In this document: one piece after another, positions 61,895-64,000 of the stretch
Position numbering within the stretch: position 1 is the stretch's first letter
Layout of the letters: each line of letters begins with the position of its first letter
Origin: Allohahella marinimesophila
GTDB taxonomy: Bacteria; Pseudomonadota; Gammaproteobacteria; Pseudomonadales; Oleiphilaceae
Direction: 5' to 3'
Assembly (NCBI RefSeq): GCF_039538005.1
Contig: NZ_BAABBO010000022.1
Coordinates: 29,864 to 93,863, forward strand
Length of the DNA: 64,000 nucleotides
Position numbers and translations under genes: made by a program
Notes under the pieces: model-generated
Told to the model about the DNA's origin: nothing
Seen by the model: only the letters and a program-made list of their open reading frames with translations
Database searches by the model: none

Positions 61895-63038
61895 TGGGTG
61901 TCAACTCAGGGTAGCGCGCCAGCGCTTCGAGCGCCTCCTGCCTGTGCTGCGGCCCAAGGCCCGGTGCCAACTTCCACTTGCCCAACCTGAGTCCGTAAGG
62001 TTGATGCCCCTGGTCTCGCATCAGCACCTCGGCACAAAGGTTCGACATCTGCAGCTCCACATCCCGCCCGGCATAGGCGGCCTGATCGATCCAGACCGGA
62101 TCGGCCGACTCCGAAGAAAACAGTTTGGTATACAGCACGCCCTGCTGCGCATACTTTTTCCACGCGATCCGGCTGCGCGACTCGCCCAGCTCATAGTTGC
62201 GGAGACCATCGAAATCCACCGGCTGCTGCTGCCGAAGCTTCCTGTCAGGCTGGCTGTCGCCCTCGCTTTCGGCATCGGCGCCATTGGCCTCACCATGAAT
62301 CGGTCGGGGATATACCAGCACCTCGATGTCGAGATCCAGCCATGACCAGACCCTCACCAATCCCAGTGGGTAGACGCTGGTGGCCAGAAGCCTTGGCGCA
62401 CGCTGTATACCGCGCCGCAGGCATTTTATCGGCAGGGTCGTGGACTGCAATTCAGATTCGCTGCCAGGCTCACCTGCTTGATCGGTCGACGGCAGGCCAG
62501 TATGAATAAGCTGATAACGAATGCTCGCCGTGCTGGCGGGCCAGCCAAGCTGAATGGCGACATGACGATCGCCGGTGGCGGGCGTACCCCGACCACTGCC
62601 AGAGTCTGTGCCGGCCGCTCGTGTGGAACAGACAGTGAGATTGACCAGTGCCTCTTCGCCAGCATGGGCTGGTTCGGCATCATGAAAGGCCACCGTGAGC
62701 CCGGCGAAATTGTTGAAGCTCATATGAATGTGAACGACAAAGACTGCAAAAAACAGGAAGGCCGTCGCCAGAATCATCGAGTTCTGATAATTGATACCAG
62801 CTATCAGCACCAACACCACCGTCATCAGAAACATCAAGCCCCAGCGCGTCGGCAGGATAAAGACATTCTTGTGCCCCAGGCGAATCCGCGACTGCGGCGG
62901 CAGCCTGCGCGAGACCCAGCGCTGAACCACGCTAGAAAAATAACCGGTTCTTTGTGAATCCAACTCTGCGGGGGCAGATCCTTGCAAAGAGTGCCTCTTT
63001 CTGTGTTGTTTCGAGCCTAATGGAACGGAAAAACGCAA
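61887..63038 (-). CDS. DUF58 domain membrane protein
   Basis: Up to 383 residues, with two membrane helices (about 60-100, FLMTVVLVLIAGINYQNSMI and AFLFFAVFVVHIHM), then a beta-rich segment and a C-terminal DUF58 stretch with VDFDGLRNYELGESRSRIAWKKYAQ. DUF58 proteins usually follow a MoxR AAA+ ATPase and precede a TgpA-like transglutaminase; the transglutaminase is present, but no MoxR gene lies upstream. The TTG at 63036-63038 gives the longest frame; an in-frame TTG at 62985-62987 with AGAGG upstream is also possible. The function is unknown. Confidence 0.85.
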   Translation of the reverse strand: MRFSVPLGSKQHRKRHSLQGSAPAELDSQRTGYFSSVVQRWVSRRLPPQSRIRLGHKNVFILPTRWGLMFLMTVVLVLIAGINYQNSMILATAFLFFAVFVVHIHMSFNNFAGLTVAFHDAEPAHAGEEALVNLTVCSTRAAGTDSGSGRGTPATGDRHVAIQLGWPASTASIRYQLIHTGLPSTDQAGEPGSESELQSTTLPIKCLRRGIQRAPRLLATSVYPLGLVRVWSWLDLDIEVLVYPRPIHGEANGADAESEGDSQPDRKLRQQQPVDFDGLRNYELGESRSRIAWKKYAQQGVLYTKLFSSESADPVWIDQAAYAGRDVELQMSNLCAEVLMRDQGHQPYGLRLGKWKLAPGLGPQHRQEALEALARYPELTPNA

Positions 63039-63250
63039 GTGGTAACGCGTTTATGTTCGCGAGGTCATGAGGGTGTCTTTACAAGCATAGCCGATGAGCA
63101 GGGGTGAGCATAATCGAGCGTCGAAGAGTGACCCGATGTGTGCCGCAAGTGACTGAGAGGGAGCGAGCCACACTTCTGACGACTTTCATGCTTACTTCAC
63201 ACCTTCGATCGAAGTCTGACCTGCGATGTTCGCTTCAGCGTAGTATCCTG

Positions 63251-63256
63251 TATACT
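63251..63256 (+). promoter_or_regulatory. Possible -10 element before the secreted-protein gene
   Basis: TATACT lies about 25 bases before the ATG at 63281, with a TG immediately before it; the -35 (TTCGCT at 63229-63234) is poor. The preceding gap 63039-63250 shows no gene and nothing else I can name. Confidence 0.35.
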
Positions 63257-63280
63257 GTAGAAAAATGCATGAGGTGACAG

Positions 63281-63946
63281 ATGAACAAAACAAACCAAAC
63301 GCGTGTGTTGTCGAGTCCCGATTCGGCCTCCACTTCTGCATTTGTTCTCTGCGCTTGTACCATGGCCTTGTCAGGCGGCGTTTTCGCCGAGGTAAAGTCG
63401 CTCACCAGTGACGAACTCACCGAAACCTATATCAAGGATTCCACCATCATCGTCACGCCAGCAGCTGCGCCGCAGCCTGAGCGGCAGTCGATGACCTATA
63501 CGATTACACCTGGCCAACCAGCCAAGACGGAACCTGAACTACAGGCAGATCTGGCTAATGCTACCGCCGAACAACGTCAGCATCTCGAGCGAGCCATTGA
63601 AGCTGCCCGTCAGGCCAACCTGGAATCGCCTTTCATTCCGCCACAGGAAGTGGCCGTGGCGCCGCTCAGAGAGCCGATACCCATCCCTTTTGGTGTTGAG
63701 ATTCCTGAAGGTCCTTTCGACCTGAACACTTTGCTTGGCCAACAGGGAATCGAGCAGCTGCCTTATGGCGATCAGCTCAACCTCGTCAATAATGGTGAAC
63801 AGCTCATCATGACTATTGGCAATATTCCTGGTTATGCGCCTTTGCAAGTCGACGAAGCCATTCGCGGCCGTTTCATGGAAGTCGTACCGCTGCCTCAGGG
63901 TGGCGCTGAAATCCGTTATAATCTGGATGCGCTGCAAGCCAGGTAG
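63281..63946 (+). CDS. Unrecognised secreted protein
   Basis: The 221-residue protein has a signal peptide (hydrophobic core about 19-34, cleavage near GVFA-EVK) and a Pro/Thr/Gln-rich middle (VTPAAAPQPERQ, FIPPQEVAVAPLREPIPIPFG). A compact C-terminal region follows (GPFDLNTLLGQQGIEQLPYGDQLNLVNNGEQLIMTIGNIPG). GAGGTG lies 6 bases before the ATG. I do not recognise the family. It is not preceded by a related gene in the window, and its neighbours to the right lie outside. Periplasmic or extracellular location is the only safe inference. Confidence 0.7.
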   Translation: MNKTNQTRVLSSPDSASTSAFVLCACTMALSGGVFAEVKSLTSDELTETYIKDSTIIVTPAAAPQPERQSMTYTITPGQPAKTEPELQADLANATAEQRQHLERAIEAARQANLESPFIPPQEVAVAPLREPIPIPFGVEIPEGPFDLNTLLGQQGIEQLPYGDQLNLVNNGEQLIMTIGNIPGYAPLQVDEAIRGRFMEVVPLPQGGAEIRYNLDALQAR

Positions 63947-63960
63947 AAGGATTCAAGCAT

Positions 63961-63982
63961 AAAAAAAGCACCTTGAAGGTGT
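63961..63982 (-). terminator. Possible terminator for a minus-strand gene beyond the right edge
   Basis: On the minus strand CACC, loop TTCAA, GGTG is followed by GC and seven T residues. The stem is short. The orientation suits a transcript entering from the right, not the plus-strand gene ending at 63946. Confidence 0.4.
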
Positions 63983-64000
63983 AATGCCAGTCAGTTAAGC

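Noticed and set aside
63241..63262. LexA-type box near CTGTATACTGTAG
   Set aside because: The CTG half is not followed by a CAG half at the required spacing.

Overview
The window comes from a gammaproteobacterium, most likely a marine or otherwise sodium-using, Pseudomonas/Oceanospirillales-like organism. Three things point there: a complete Na+-NQR operon; the gammaproteobacterial genes psrA, csiV and S-methyl-5'-thioinosine phosphorylase; and a gene order (murB, LMW phosphatase, kdsB, Trm112-like, lpxK, exbD/exbB, comEC ... sthA, nqr, gap, mfd, csiV, mtnP, psrA) that resembles the block I recall from Pseudomonas aeruginosa PA2977-PA3006. Coding density is high, with many ATGA, GTGA and TGATG stop/start overlaps. 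No rRNA, tRNA, CRISPR array or insertion sequence was recognised.

Region 1 (1-22 kb) is an exosortase A / PEP-CTERM-type exopolysaccharide locus. It starts with the C-terminal-truncated (window edge) O-antigen ligase-like gene and a divergent ATP-grasp gene. A secreted HExxHxxGxxH metalloprotease with a ricin-type lectin tail follows, preceded by a membrane-anchored protein that looks like a detached propeptide/chaperone. Next are three tandem paralogues carrying a variant (P-T/A-P) C-terminal sorting signal; each has its own intrinsic terminator, and two or three have a sigma-54-like promoter. A long minus-strand assembly operon follows (8.3-18.7 kb): initiating sugar transferase, export lipoprotein, chain-length protein, degenerate tyrosine-kinase-like ATPase, outer-membrane protein, two polysaccharide deacetylases, a FemAB-like protein and a GT4 glycosyltransferase. 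The exosortase, fused to an EpsI-like domain, is transcribed divergently, followed by a UDP-sugar dehydrogenase. No prsK/prsR regulators are in the window.

Region 2 (22-28.7 kb) holds a propionate-catabolic operon (GntR regulator, prpB, prpC, prpD) with a palindromic operator candidate, then a 7TM-DISM diguanylate cyclase gene broken by a one-base frameshift.

Region 3 (28.6-63 kb) is housekeeping. It contains cell-envelope genes (murB, kdsB, lpxK, msbA, exbBD), comEC, a glycerophosphodiesterase, sthA, the nqrABCDEF-apbE-nqrM maturation unit with a terminator-like hairpin at the start of apbE, a long-form GAPDH, mfd, csiV, a psrA-L,D-transpeptidase-mtnP unit with a textbook PsrA operator, ribE, holB, and a DUF58/TgpA-like transglutaminase pair. 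The right edge carries an unrecognised secreted protein.
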